From: Bacillus sp. es.034
GTDB taxonomy: Bacteria > Bacillota > Bacilli > Bacillales > Bacillaceae_B
Assembly: GCF_002563655.1 (NCBI RefSeq)
Contig: NZ_PDIY01000001.1
Location: 1-64,000 of the forward strand
Length of the DNA stretch: 64,000 nt
Direction: 5' to 3'
The notes beneath the pieces are model-generated. The model saw only the letters and a program-made list of their open reading frames with translations. It had not been told where the DNA came from and ran no database searches. The position numbers and the translations under genes are program-made. This document shows, one piece after another, positions 9,724 to 18,336 of the stretch; the stretch's first letter is position 1; every line of letters begins with the position of its first letter.

Positions 9724-10687
9724 CTATATATGGCTTGAACTAATAAATTGCATCCTCATCCCTTTTCGGTAGGATGTAATAAGGGAATGTGTCTCTAATT
9801 TCCCATCACCTTTTTTCTCTACACCTCTTAATAATTGACCATTCGTAATTCCGGTGGCTACAAAAAAACAATTATCTGTTTTGACGATATCATTGATTGT
9901 TAAAGTCTTTTCTGGATTTGACATTCCCATCTGTGAACAGCGCTCAAATTCTTTTTGATTTTGAGGAACAAGTCTACCTTGGAAATCCCCACCCAGGCAC
10001 TTCAAAGCAACAGCGGCTATCACACCTTCTGGAGCCCCACCGGTTCCAACCAACATATCTACATTTTGATGATCTATTGCTGTTGAAATTGCTCCAGTTA
10101 TATCAACGTCAGAAAATAATTTTACTCGTGCCCCAGCCGCAAACACCTGTCTTTTCAGGTAATCATGGCGTGGACGGTCCTGCATCATGATGGTAAGCTC
10201 TGATACTTCCTTCCCCAGCCTCTTTGCAACAGCTGTCATATTTTCTGTTAAAGGGGCATTGATATCGATGCAACCTTTTGCTTTAGGACCGACAGCTATT
10301 TTTCCATATACATATCAGGAGCATGAAGTAAACTTCCATGTTCTGATACAGCGATGACCGCTAATGAATTATCTTGGCCGTTAGCCATGAGTGTCGTCCC
10401 CTCTACAGGATCCACAGCGATGTCTATATGCGGACCCGTTCCAGTTCCTAATTTCTCTCCGATATATAACATTGGCGCTTCATCCATTTCACCTTCACCG
10501 ATCACAATATGTGCATTCATATTAATTTGTTCAGTTGATCTCGCATCGCTTCGGTTGCTACCCCATCTGATTGGATTTTATTCCCTTTACCAATCCAGGG
10601 AAAGGAAGCCACAGCTGCCCTTTGAGTCACTAAAAGAAATTCTTCTGTTAATCCCTGAATGTAATTTACCTTTTGAATAGCCAACAT
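9724..10687 (-). pseudogene. glpX: Class II fructose-1,6-bisphosphatase (GlpX), two frameshifts
   Basis: The reconstructed protein has about 321 residues. Family hallmarks are [23 protein letters not shown] and the C-terminal VATGITNGQLL. It hydrolyses fructose 1,6-bisphosphate; some members also act on sedoheptulose 1,7-bisphosphate. The start at 10687 follows GGAGGGG. One base is missing in A runs near 10527 and near 10300, so three fragments result. The transketolase remnant lies directly downstream, and a DeoR-type operator motif lies upstream. A second, housekeeping glpX probably exists elsewhere in the genome (inference). Confidence 0.85.
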
Positions 10688-10825
10688 AACCCCTCCAATA
10701 AATCAGATTAATACACTAACTCCATCTGCACTAAACCCAAAAGTATTCTTGGAAAATTCATCAAAAACTTTTTCTTTTCGATTACTATTATTTTATTATA
10801 TATATTTGTTAAAATCCATCTTTTT

Positions 10826-10839
10826 CTTTCGTTTATTTT
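10826..10839 (+). promoter_or_regulatory. Candidate DeoR operator upstream of glpX
   Basis: CTTTCGTTTATTTT occurs here and, exactly, on the minus strand at 11824-11837 upstream of the DeoR gene. TTTTCGATTA at 10777 is a weaker neighbour. T/A-rich repeats around TTTCGTTT are typical of DeoR-family operators in Gram-positive bacteria. The link is inferred. Confidence 0.45.
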
Positions 10840-10871
10840 CATTAATTTTATTTTTAGTTATTTATACATGC

Positions 10872-10918
10872 AAAAGGGCTAAGAAAAGGTTTCAATTCGA
10901 AAGCTTTCTTAGCCCTTA
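10872..10918 (-). terminator. Terminator after DeoR gene
   Basis: GGGCTAAGAAA and TTTCTTAGCCC form the stem around a loop of about 18 bases. On the minus strand a short T run follows. It lies 70 bases downstream of the DeoR stop codon. Confidence 0.65.
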
Positions 10919-10987
10919 TCTTGGTCTATTTAGTTTATACCTTTTTGCAAGATCTGCAGATTCACCTTTATATTCTACAAGAACTAC

Positions 10988-11752
10988 TCAACTATAGTTA
11001 ATATTACATACCTTTAATTTTTCAATATCTTCCTTTGACATATGATCATCCGTTATGATCATATCAATTTCATCAAGCGCCGCAAAAGATGCAATTGATT
11101 TTTTATTTAATTTGGTATGATCCAGAAGCGCCACTACACGGTTTGAAGCCTGTACCATCTTCTTCTTCAGTTCCACTTCATACATATTAAAGTCAGTCAG
11201 CCCGTTCTCAAAGTCAAAACCGCTTGCTGAAGTAAACATAATGTCTATGTTTATTTTATTTAGTATATCACCTGAGATCGTACTTTCTAATGCACTGGAA
11301 CCCGCTCTTAAAATCCCGCCGATCAATATGACGATGAACTCAGGATTGTCCCGAAGTTCTAATGCAGTATATATGCCGTTGGTCACAATTGTTAACCGCT
11401 TTGAAGAATGTTTTATTTTTCTCGCAAGCTCAAGCCCTGTCGAACTGGCATCAAGTAAAATACATTGATTATTTTCAATTAATTGCTCGGCCTTCATACT
11501 AATAATATGCTTTTCTTCTTTATTCACTTTCTCCCTATCTGAGAAATTCACCTTATTATCTTCAATATCGTTTAATACAGCCCCACCATGGGTCCGTTTC
11601 AAGAATCCTTCTTTTTCCATATCTTTTAAATCATTTCTCAATGTAGCCTCAGAGACTTCTAATTCTTTCGATAATTCTTTCACTGTAATTCGCTGATGGT
11701 TATCTAATAGTTCAAGAATCTTATTGCGCCTTTCTTCCATAAACATTTTCAC
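10988..11752 (-). CDS. DeoR/GlpR-family transcriptional regulator
   Basis: This 254-residue regulator begins with the DeoR winged helix-turn-helix (about residues 6-60): ERRNKILELLDNH, then VSEATLRNDLKDMEKEGFLKRTHGG. The effector domain of the DeoR sugar-phosphate sensor fold follows (ILLDASSTGLELARKI, LIGGILRAGSSALES). It starts at GTG 11752 after GAAGGTGG. Such proteins usually repress sugar operons and release on a phosphorylated sugar. Shared CTTTCGTTTATTTT motifs upstream of itself and of glpX suggest autoregulation and control of the neighbouring four-carbon-sugar genes. Confidence 0.88.
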   Translation of the reverse strand: MKMFMEERRNKILELLDNHQRITVKELSKELEVSEATLRNDLKDMEKEGFLKRTHGGAVLNDIEDNKVNFSDREKVNKEEKHIISMKAEQLIENNQCILLDASSTGLELARKIKHSSKRLTIVTNGIYTALELRDNPEFIVILIGGILRAGSSALESTISGDILNKINIDIMFTSASGFDFENGLTDFNMYEVELKKKMVQASNRVVALLDHTKLNKKSIASFAALDEIDMIITDDHMSKEDIEKLKVCNINYS

Positions 11753-11823
11753 CGGAGTACCACCTTCTTGTCCATATCATTCTCTAATAGTATCATAAGC
11801 TAAACTGTTTATGAAAGTAAATA

Positions 11824-11837
11824 AAAATAAACGAAAG
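11824..11837 (-). promoter_or_regulatory. Candidate DeoR operator upstream of its own gene
   Basis: The minus strand carries the same 14-mer as 10826-10839, about 70 bases upstream of the DeoR start. A second TACTTTCAT half-site lies beside it at 11812-11820. Autoregulation is inferred. Confidence 0.45.
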
Positions 11838-11876
11838 TATATAATCTCATCTTTCCATCGTTCCAAAGATAACAAT

Positions 11877-12776
11877 CTAGCTGACAAGGTTCAATAACAC
11901 AGTGATAGAAATGACACTTACCAGGGTAGACACCAACGTTATACTGGATACTAATTCTGGTTCTGTTTTATATTGCAATGCATATAAAACGGTCGTTGCA
12001 GCAGAAGGCATGGCACTCGCGACAATCAGAACATTTCTCAGTAAGGGGTCTAAATCCATTAAAGTAATCGTAATAATATAGGCTATAATCGGCGAAAGAA
12101 TCATCCGCGTCATAATTCCATACGAGATTTCAGCCCATTGAAAATTTCCTAATTTAAGGTTAGCCAACTGCATCCCTAAAATAATCATTACTAGTGGAAT
12201 AGCTGCATTTCCTACTATCTCAATTACAGAAAGTAAATTTCCAGAAACAGAAACATTGCTCAAATTTAGTATCAAAGCACCGATCAATGCATAGGTCGGC
12301 GGCATTTCAAACACCGATTTAATTGCAACCTTTATTCCATCTTTTCCCCTCGCCGCATAATAAACCCCAAAAAAATTCATGATTATCTGTTGTAAAACCA
12401 TAAAGGTAACCGCTAAGGCGAAAGCTTTTTCTCCAAATGCGAAAAGGATGATTGGTGCCCCATAATTACCTGAATTCATAAATGCCGTTGAGAGGATCAA
12501 TCCATTTTCAACAGATGTTGGATGCTTTTTTAGACGAGCGTATATCTTATTGATGATAACGAGTGAAGCCAATAAAATAGATGAAAAAATAATCATTTGG
12601 ACATAGGTATGGTCCAATTCAGCTTTATAGATCGTATTAAAAACCAAACATGGGATTAATACATACAATGCTACAGTCGATACCGATGTAATATTTAATT
12701 TTTTCCACTTTTGAATGCTATACCCAAATCCAAATATAAGTAAGACTGGCAGCATCACCGTTATGAAAATGTCCAT
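11877..12776 (-). CDS. AEC-family membrane transporter
   Basis: This 299-residue membrane protein has about ten helices and matches the auxin efflux carrier family. Its N-terminus reads MLPVLLIFGFGYSIQKWKKL. The central ALILNLSNV and C-terminal MPSAATTVLYALQ segments fit the two inverted halves of the fold. AEC members move malate, other organic acids and similar anions. It lies between the catabolic operon and the DeoR gene, but a strong terminator at 12803-12840 separates it from the operon, so it probably has its own promoter. Substrate unknown; an acid sugar is possible. Confidence 0.8.
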   Translation of the reverse strand: MDIFITVMLPVLLIFGFGYSIQKWKKLNITSVSTVALYVLIPCLVFNTIYKAELDHTYVQMIIFSSILLASLVIINKIYARLKKHPTSVENGLILSTAFMNSGNYGAPIILFAFGEKAFALAVTFMVLQQIIMNFFGVYYAARGKDGIKVAIKSVFEMPPTYALIGALILNLSNVSVSGNLLSVIEIVGNAAIPLVMIILGMQLANLKLGNFQWAEISYGIMTRMILSPIIAYIITITLMDLDPLLRNVLIVASAMPSAATTVLYALQYKTEPELVSSITLVSTLVSVISITVLLNLVS

Positions 12777-12802
12777 ATCGAAACTCCTTTAAAAAAGCTT
12801 AT

Positions 12803-12840
12803 AAAAAAAAATGTACAGCAATAAAATATAGCTGTACATT
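12803..12840 (-). terminator. Rho-independent terminator at the end of the acid-sugar operon
   Basis: On the minus strand, ATGTACAGC and GCTGTACAT form a stem followed by a run of eight or more T. It lies 23 bases after the dehydrogenase stop and marks the operon end. Confidence 0.88.
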
Positions 12841-12862
12841 GATTGGGATTTAGTTAAAGTTC

Positions 12863-13699
12863 TTATGCCTGTTGCAGCATTTTCTTAAGAACTTTGTCTA
12901 ATTCTTCTTTCTCAAATACATCTTTCCAATCAGGCTTGAAAATCATTTCCTTCCCATAATCGATGGCAATTTGACATGCATCAGAGAATGGATTTGTACC
13001 CCTGAAGGCTACTGCTAAGCCAATTTGAATATGACCTAACAAGAATGCCCTTGCCGCCGGTTCTGGAACACCCATTTTCACTACTTCGTCTAATGTTTCT
13101 TTTAAGATAACAGCTGTTGTACAAGCTACAACTTCCGCAGCTGTTGGTTCCAAGATCGCCATTTGCTCAACCGTAATACGGTGACAGGTTTCGACTGGGG
13201 CATACATATCGATGGCAACCTGTTCTCCTATACTATATTTATCTTCTTCTCCATAAAACAAAGCAGCAACGATATCTTGCTTTGCAGCAACACCTCCAAA
13301 AGCATCCTCGTGCTCTTCACGAGTGAACTTTTCCACAAACACAGAAGGATGACATGGGTGTGCAACTACATAAGTCAATTCATTTCTTAACTTTAATTCA
13401 TTGGAGTATGCAGCAGCGGGGTCTAAAGTTAAAAGTACTGCACCACTTTTCATCATTGAAACCACATCACTTGAAATTTTACCTAATAACACATCAGGAA
13501 CAGCAAGAATCACGACATCGCTTTTCTTTACTGCTTCATCAGTATCTGTTACCTCATACCCACGTTCTTTGATAGATTGAATCCCCAACTCAGATTTTTC
13601 GCAAAATAATAAGTCGTAATGATCATGTTTTGCTAAATTCGTTGTTACTCTTGTTCCCATTTTCCCGCCTGCACCAATAACTGAAACTGTTAAACTCAT
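12863..13699 (-). CDS. apnO: PGDH_C-type NAD dehydrogenase, probable D-apionate oxidoisomerase
   Basis: This 278-residue protein has a Rossmann NAD site at the N-terminus (VSVIGAGGKMGTRV) and a helical C-terminal domain (about 190-275) of the phosphogluconate-dehydrogenase C-terminal type. D-apionate oxidoisomerase, which makes 3-oxo-isoapionate, is as I recall in this family. The start at 13699 (MSLTVSV) was chosen for the GAGGAGGAAG site; its ATG shares a base with the TAA of the upstream TIM-barrel gene, so translation is coupled. With TRAP transporter, TIM-barrel protein, DhaKL, TPI-like and RpiB genes it completes a route from D-apionate to erythrose 4-phosphate. The family is well supported, the exact substrate is inferred. 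Confidence 0.65.
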   Translation of the reverse strand: MSLTVSVIGAGGKMGTRVTTNLAKHDHYDLLFCEKSELGIQSIKERGYEVTDTDEAVKKSDVVILAVPDVLLGKISSDVVSMMKSGAVLLTLDPAAAYSNELKLRNELTYVVAHPCHPSVFVEKFTREEHEDAFGGVAAKQDIVAALFYGEEDKYSIGEQVAIDMYAPVETCHRITVEQMAILEPTAAEVVACTTAVILKETLDEVVKMGVPEPAARAFLLGHIQIGLAVAFRGTNPFSDACQIAIDYGKEMIFKPDWKDVFEKEELDKVLKKMLQQA

Positions 13700-14502
13700 T
13701 AAATCTTCCTCCTCAAGTAGTCCATACTCTTTTTGGTCCACTCTTTCTCTTTTTGAATCGTCTTTTCGATTGTTTCATCGAAACTAACCCATAATTCAAT
13801 GATTGCGTTAAATTCCTTCTTCTTATTTCTTTGAACGCTATTATACAAATAGTCGAAATTCAATTGACCTTCACCTAATGGCGCGCCACTGTAATAAAAA
13901 CCAACCCATCCTTGATTACGCTTAAAGGCGAAATCCTTAACATGGAGATTAACTACATATGGGGCCGTTTTGTCAATTACTTCTTCAGGCAGTTCCAGTG
14001 AAGCCACTGTATTCCCCGGATCTAAGCAAATACCTATATATGGACTATCAATCATATCCATTAACTCTACTAATTGATCTGTTTTTATTTGTTCATAAGT
14101 TTCCAGGCCAAGGGTTACTCCCGCTTTTTGAAAATCTTCCAATACTCCTTCAATCCACTCAACAGCCTGCTCATTATCAGCAGGAGAATATTCTTTACTG
14201 TAAAACATCGACCGTACGAATTTGACATTTAATTTAGTTGCCAGATCAAGATATTTTTTCAATAAAGTAGGATGGATCCCTCTAGTACCCAGCTCTAATT
14301 CCAAATCTAATTTTTTCGCATATGAAACGATGTCTGCCAACTCTTCATCATTCATTTCTTCGATCAATGGGTAATCACAAATTTGAAATACTTCTCCACC
14401 ATAATCAGTTGTTTTTTTCATCATTTCCTTTAGAGATAATTTATCGTCAGCTATATCTGACCACTGCCAAAAAAAAGCATAGGTACTTATTCCAATTTTC
14501 AT
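13699..14502 (-). CDS. oiaC: Sugar isomerase/epimerase-fold TIM barrel, candidate 3-oxo-isoapionate decarboxylase
   Basis: This 267-residue protein is of the xylose-isomerase-like TIM-barrel family. Conserved metal-site residues are visible in GVTLGLETYEQ (Glu), YIGICLDPGN (Asp), VVNLHVKDF (His) and FNAIIELWV (Glu). The start at 14502 (MKIGIST) follows GAAAGAGGTG. It overlaps the dehydrogenase start by one base (TAATG). In one described D-apionate route, 3-oxo-isoapionate is decarboxylated to L-erythrulose by such a protein, and the downstream kinase and isomerases here act on L-erythrulose phosphates. An isomerase on another acid sugar is the alternative. Confidence 0.55.
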   Translation of the reverse strand: MKIGISTYAFFWQWSDIADDKLSLKEMMKKTTDYGGEVFQICDYPLIEEMNDEELADIVSYAKKLDLELELGTRGIHPTLLKKYLDLATKLNVKFVRSMFYSKEYSPADNEQAVEWIEGVLEDFQKAGVTLGLETYEQIKTDQLVELMDMIDSPYIGICLDPGNTVASLELPEEVIDKTAPYVVNLHVKDFAFKRNQGWVGFYYSGAPLGEGQLNFDYLYNSVQRNKKKEFNAIIELWVSFDETIEKTIQKEKEWTKKSMDYLRRKI

Positions 14503-14546
14503 ATATTCACCTCTTTCACTTAGCACGCACTATAAATATTCAATGC

Positions 14547-15809
14547 CTAAAGAAATAGCAATGTAATTTGAGGAATAAAGCTTATCAATAATAAGTCGAT
14601 AATCAATACGACAAAGAACCAAACTAAAGCCTTTGCTAACCTTTCCAACTTAACATTTGCAATTTGCGCTGCAATGAACAGATTGACACCTACAGGCGGT
14701 GTACACATTCCTAAAGCAAGGTTTACGACCATAATGATTCCAAAATGAACGGGGTCCACACCAATACTGACAGCAACCGGTGTTAATATTGGAGCTAAGA
14801 TAATAATAGATGCGCTAGTCTCCATAAACATGCCCACAATGATTAATAAGATGTTAATCAAGAGTAAGAATATAATCGGATTGGTACTTAGGCCGATAAA
14901 GAAATCTGTTACTTGTGCCGGAATTCCTTCTCTGCTAAGAATTAAACCAAATAGACCCGCATTCGCAATAATGATCATAACGATCGATGTTGTGACTGCT
15001 GATTCACTCAAAGCCTTCATCAACACTTTTGGGGTGACTTTCCGGTAAACAAATGCACCTATGATAAATGCGTAAACAACAGCGACTGCAGCTGCTTCTG
15101 TTGGTGTAAATATCCCACCATAGATTCCGCCAAGGATAATAATTGGCATCAATAATGCTAATGCTGCACTCTTGAAGCCGGACCATCTTTCTATAAATGT
15201 AGCTTTATCATCGCTCGGGTAACCTCTGCGTACGGCAATAAAGTAAACTAATAACAACAAACTTACAGCAATTAATACACCAGGCAATATTCCAGCGATG
15301 AATAAATCGCCAATTGATGTTCCTGTTGCTACACCAAAGACGATTAAAGGAACACTTGGTGGAATGATTACACCCAATTCACCTGAAACTGCAGAAATAG
15401 ATCCTGCAAAATTTCGATCATATCCTTTTTTAATCATCGCAGGAATAAGTATTCCACCAATCGCAGCCGTGGTAGCAGCACTCGATCCCGATATCGCTGA
15501 GAAAAACATCGCAGTTACAACAGCTACCATCCCGAGGCCGCCTTTAAAATGACCTGTCAATGTATTAGCAAACCTTATTAACCTTTCAGAAATACCTCCT
15601 ACTTCCATCAACTTACCCGCTAATACAAAGAACGGGACTGCCATTAATGGAAAGGAGTCAATCGAAGTAAACGCTCGTTGGACTAATATTAAAAGCGGAA
15701 TATCACCTGTCCACCAAACAGCAGCAGCAGATGCCAACCCTAATGAAATGGCAATTGGGACACCGATAAGAAAAAAAATCAGGAGTGAACCGAATAATAA
15801 ACTAGCCAT
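14547..15809 (-). CDS. dctM: TRAP transporter large permease, DctM type
   Basis: This 420-residue membrane protein has about 12 helices and the DctM signature (GVPIAISLGLASA, SGSSAATTAAIGGILIP, TPTEAAAVAVVYA). It forms the ion-coupled translocating subunit of a TRAP importer. It overlaps the small permease gene by eight bases. TRAP systems take up carboxylates and sugar acids rather than neutral sugars. That favours an acid such as D-apionate as the substrate of the operon. Confidence 0.92.
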   Translation of the reverse strand: MASLLFGSLLIFFLIGVPIAISLGLASAAAVWWTGDIPLLILVQRAFTSIDSFPLMAVPFFVLAGKLMEVGGISERLIRFANTLTGHFKGGLGMVAVVTAMFFSAISGSSAATTAAIGGILIPAMIKKGYDRNFAGSISAVSGELGVIIPPSVPLIVFGVATGTSIGDLFIAGILPGVLIAVSLLLLVYFIAVRRGYPSDDKATFIERWSGFKSAALALLMPIIILGGIYGGIFTPTEAAAVAVVYAFIIGAFVYRKVTPKVLMKALSESAVTTSIVMIIIANAGLFGLILSREGIPAQVTDFFIGLSTNPIIFLLLINILLIIVGMFMETSASIIILAPILTPVAVSIGVDPVHFGIIMVVNLALGMCTPPVGVNLFIAAQIANVKLERLAKALVWFFVVLIIDLLLISFIPQITLLFL

Positions 15810-16287
15810 GTTTATTCACCCCTTTAATCAATTCAATAATGACGACAAGTCCGTTTAATGCCATTAATAATGAGCCAATTGGAATGGATGCATAAGGAAT
15901 TGACATCGGTATTTGCATTGCAGGTGAACTCTGGATTTGAACCCTATCCATCATTTCAATACCTTCAACGATTAATATGATAGAGAATATAATACAAATG
16001 ATATTTACGATTATCTTCAGCCATTTTGTTAATTCAGCAGGGATAAACTCATGCAAAACCTCAACAGAGATCAAACCCTGTTTTCGTAAAGCAACAGCTG
16101 CCCCTAGAAATACGGCATATATGGATAAATATCTAGCTAACTCTTCTGACCAGGATAAAGAGGTACTCAAAACAAACCTCGAAAAAACTTGGGTTATAAT
16201 TACAGCGGCCATTACACCTGTTAATAACCCAATAAAGATAAGTACGGCCTTATTCACGTGATCCATTAGCTTAACAAAAGATAGCAT
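15802..16287 (-). CDS. dctQ: TRAP transporter small permease, DctQ type
   Basis: This 161-residue protein has four membrane helices and the DctQ motif SLSWSEELARYLSIYAVFLGA. It partners DctM, whose gene overlaps its 3' end. The start at 16287 has AAGAGGTG upstream. A perfect hairpin separates it from the binding-protein gene. Confidence 0.9.
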   Translation of the reverse strand: MLSFVKLMDHVNKAVLIFIGLLTGVMAAVIITQVFSRFVLSTSLSWSEELARYLSIYAVFLGAAVALRKQGLISVEVLHEFIPAELTKWLKIIVNIICIIFSIILIVEGIEMMDRVQIQSSPAMQIPMSIPYASIPIGSLLMALNGLVVIIELIKGVNKHG

Positions 16288-16301
16288 AAGTCACCTCTTA
16301 C

Positions 16302-16328
16302 AAAAGGGTAGAGAATCTCTACCCTTTT
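16302..16328 (-). terminator. Intra-operon hairpin between dctP and dctQ
   Basis: AAAAGGGTAGAGA and TCTCTACCCTTTT form a perfect stem. It lies 17 bases after the dctP stop. Such hairpins often act as partial terminators or mRNA stabilisers that raise binding-protein output over permease output. Confidence 0.7.
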
Positions 16329-16344
16329 CCTTATTCCAATATAA

Positions 16345-17367
16345 TTACTTACTTTCAACGATTTTATTATATAGGTCTTCTACACTCTTTTTATGTTCGT
16401 CAACAACCGGTTGAACAGCTTTCATAAATGCTTCTTTATCTACTTCGTTAAATTCCATTCCTGCTTCTTTAAGTTCTTCAATATACTTTTCTTCGTTTGC
16501 ATCCCCAACAGTGTAGTTTTCTTCTTGTGCGGCTTTTGCTGCATCAAGTAAAATTTGTTGATCTTCTTCAGATAATCCGTTCCAGATATCGTTATTGATC
16601 ATCAAGGCTGTTGGAGAATATACATGACCCGTTAAAGAAACATATTTCTGTACTTCATTTAACTTTGATGAATAAATGATAGATGTCGGGTTTTCCTGAC
16701 CATCGATAACACCTTGTTGAAGTGATGTAAACACTTCACCCCATGCCATCGGAGTAGCTTCTGCCCCTAGTGCATTAAATGCGTCTTGATGAGATTTCAC
16801 TTCCATAGTTCTAATTTTCAACCCTTCTAAATCCTCAGGTTTTACAATTGGGTGCTTACTGTTCGTAATATGGCGGAAACCATTTTCGCCCCAAGTAAGA
16901 AGCTTGAAATTTTGAGTACTTAATTTCCCTGCTAATTCTTCCCCGACTTCGCCATTCATAACATTTCTAGCATGCTCTTTATCTTTGAAAATAAATGGTA
17001 AGTCTACTACAGAAATTTCAGGAACAAAGTTCGCAATAACACCAGTAGATGTCCAAACGCCTTCTAACGTCCCAATATTAACTGCCTCAACCATTTCTCT
17101 TTCACCACCCATTTCGCTGTTAAAGTGCAGGTGAATCTCAACATTATCCGTGTTCGCTTCAACTTCTGACTTGAATTTATTTAACGCAGCTGCGAAAACC
17201 GAGTCTTCTGTTTGGGTTGTTCCAATATTAATCGTTTTTGCTTCACTACTTGCAGATCCTGAATCGCCACTATCAGAAGATGCCTGGTTTCCTCCTCCGC
17301 CACCACAAGCAACTAATACAAACAGAATCAACACTAGCAAAAAAGCTGACTTAAGGAACTTACTCAT
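16345..17367 (-). CDS. dctP: TRAP transporter solute-binding lipoprotein, DctP type
   Basis: This 340-residue protein has a signal peptide with lipobox VLVAC and a Gly-rich linker. The DctP body shows IRTMEVKSHQDAF, EATPMAWGEVFTSL and QQGVIDGQENP, where the Arg and the following segment bind the substrate carboxylate. A cre box and DeoR-like TTTTCGTT motifs lie upstream. Together with DctQ and DctM it forms a complete TRAP importer. The substrate is inferred to be a C4-C5 sugar acid from the operon's enzymes. Confidence 0.92.
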   Translation of the reverse strand: MSKFLKSAFLLVLILFVLVACGGGGGNQASSDSGDSGSASSEAKTINIGTTQTEDSVFAAALNKFKSEVEANTDNVEIHLHFNSEMGGEREMVEAVNIGTLEGVWTSTGVIANFVPEISVVDLPFIFKDKEHARNVMNGEVGEELAGKLSTQNFKLLTWGENGFRHITNSKHPIVKPEDLEGLKIRTMEVKSHQDAFNALGAEATPMAWGEVFTSLQQGVIDGQENPTSIIYSSKLNEVQKYVSLTGHVYSPTALMINNDIWNGLSEEDQQILLDAAKAAQEENYTVGDANEEKYIEELKEAGMEFNEVDKEAFMKAVQPVVDEHKKSVEDLYNKIVESK

Positions 17368-17390
17368 CTTATTACCCCCTATAATTTTGT

Positions 17391-17404
17391 GGAATACGCT
17401 TACA
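17391..17404 (-). promoter_or_regulatory. cre box upstream of dctP
   Basis: The minus strand reads TGTAAGCGTATTCC, close to the cre consensus. It is 24 bases before the dctP start, so CcpA repression of the TRAP genes is likely. Confidence 0.6.
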
Positions 17405-17452
17405 AAACTGAAAATTAAGTCTTTTTTTATTATTATAATCTTATAATAAATA

Positions 17453-17512
17453 TTTTCGTTTGGTCAATACTTTATTTTTGTTTATTCACTTTTGTTTTCG
17501 TTGATTAATCAA
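17453..17512. promoter_or_regulatory. Candidate operator cluster between tpi-like gene and dctP
   Basis: Two TTTTCGTT motifs occur at 17453 and 17495, and the second is followed by the perfect palindrome TTGATTAATCAA (17501-17512). TTTTCGTTT-type boxes match those beside the DeoR and glpX genes. The 198-base gap between dctP and the tpi-like gene therefore probably holds a promoter with its own control. Confidence 0.45.
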
Positions 17513-17565
17513 ACGTTGTCGTTTGTTTTGGTTTTCTTAATCTACCTATTACTAGATTGATCCTT

Positions 17566-18336
17566 TTACAACATAGAATTACAGAATGTTAGAATCTTTT
17601 CGAAAGACTTTGTATTCCATGCTGCACGCCCGATAAATAAACCGTTTACATTTTCATCTTTAAAATAATCCAGATAATTGTCTACGTTCACACTTCCACC
17701 ATATAAAATAGGTACTTCTTTTCCCTCTTCCTTAAATAATCCCATTAAAATTTTGCGAATTTCAGCATGAATATACGACACATAACCGGCATCAGCAGGA
17801 ATTCCGTTTTCACCAATTGCCCAAACAGGTTCGTATGCCAGCAGAATATCCGACAGCTGTTCTTTCTTTAAACCCTTCAGACAGATTTTTATCTGTTTAG
17901 ACAATGTTTCAACAGAAATATTATTTTCTTTTTCATCTAGTCTTTCACCAATGCAGATAAGCGGTTTTAAATCAAAGTTTAAAGCAGCATGTATTTTTTT
18001 ATTAATATCTTCATCGTTTTCATTGAAATACTGTCTTCGTTCAGAATGACCAAGTTCAATGATATCAATGCCTATTTCTTGTAACATCAAGGGTGAAATC
18101 TCACCGGTATATGCTCCTCTATCCTTCCAATGCATATTCTGTGCGCCTATGCGTATTTGAGAGCCTCCTAACTCACTTTTAACGGGTATAAGAGATACGT
18201 GGGAAGGAATAATAAAAAGTTCAATTTTAGATAGATCTAGTTGTTCACTTATCTTTCTTAACTCTCTGGTGTATATCAGACCCTCTTCTAACGTTTTTGT
18301 CATTTTCCAGTTTGTACCGATATAAAATTTGCTCAT
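17566..18336 (-). CDS. Triosephosphate-isomerase homologue, probable L-erythrulose 1-phosphate isomerase
   Basis: This 256-residue TIM-barrel protein keeps the TPI active site: GTNWKM (Asn, Lys), ELGHSERR (His), AYEPVWAIG (Glu) and phosphate loop YGGSVN. Each genome normally has a glycolytic tpiA elsewhere. Paralogues beside a DhaK-type kinase and RpiB convert L-erythrulose 1-phosphate to D-erythrulose 4-phosphate (the LerI activity). The start at 18336 was chosen for its ATGA overlap with the dhaL stop. The special substrate is inferred from the neighbours. Confidence 0.75.
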   Translation of the reverse strand: MSKFYIGTNWKMTKTLEEGLIYTRELRKISEQLDLSKIELFIIPSHVSLIPVKSELGGSQIRIGAQNMHWKDRGAYTGEISPLMLQEIGIDIIELGHSERRQYFNENDEDINKKIHAALNFDLKPLICIGERLDEKENNISVETLSKQIKICLKGLKKEQLSDILLAYEPVWAIGENGIPADAGYVSYIHAEIRKILMGLFKEEGKEVPILYGGSVNVDNYLDYFKDENVNGLFIGRAAWNTKSFEKILTFCNSML

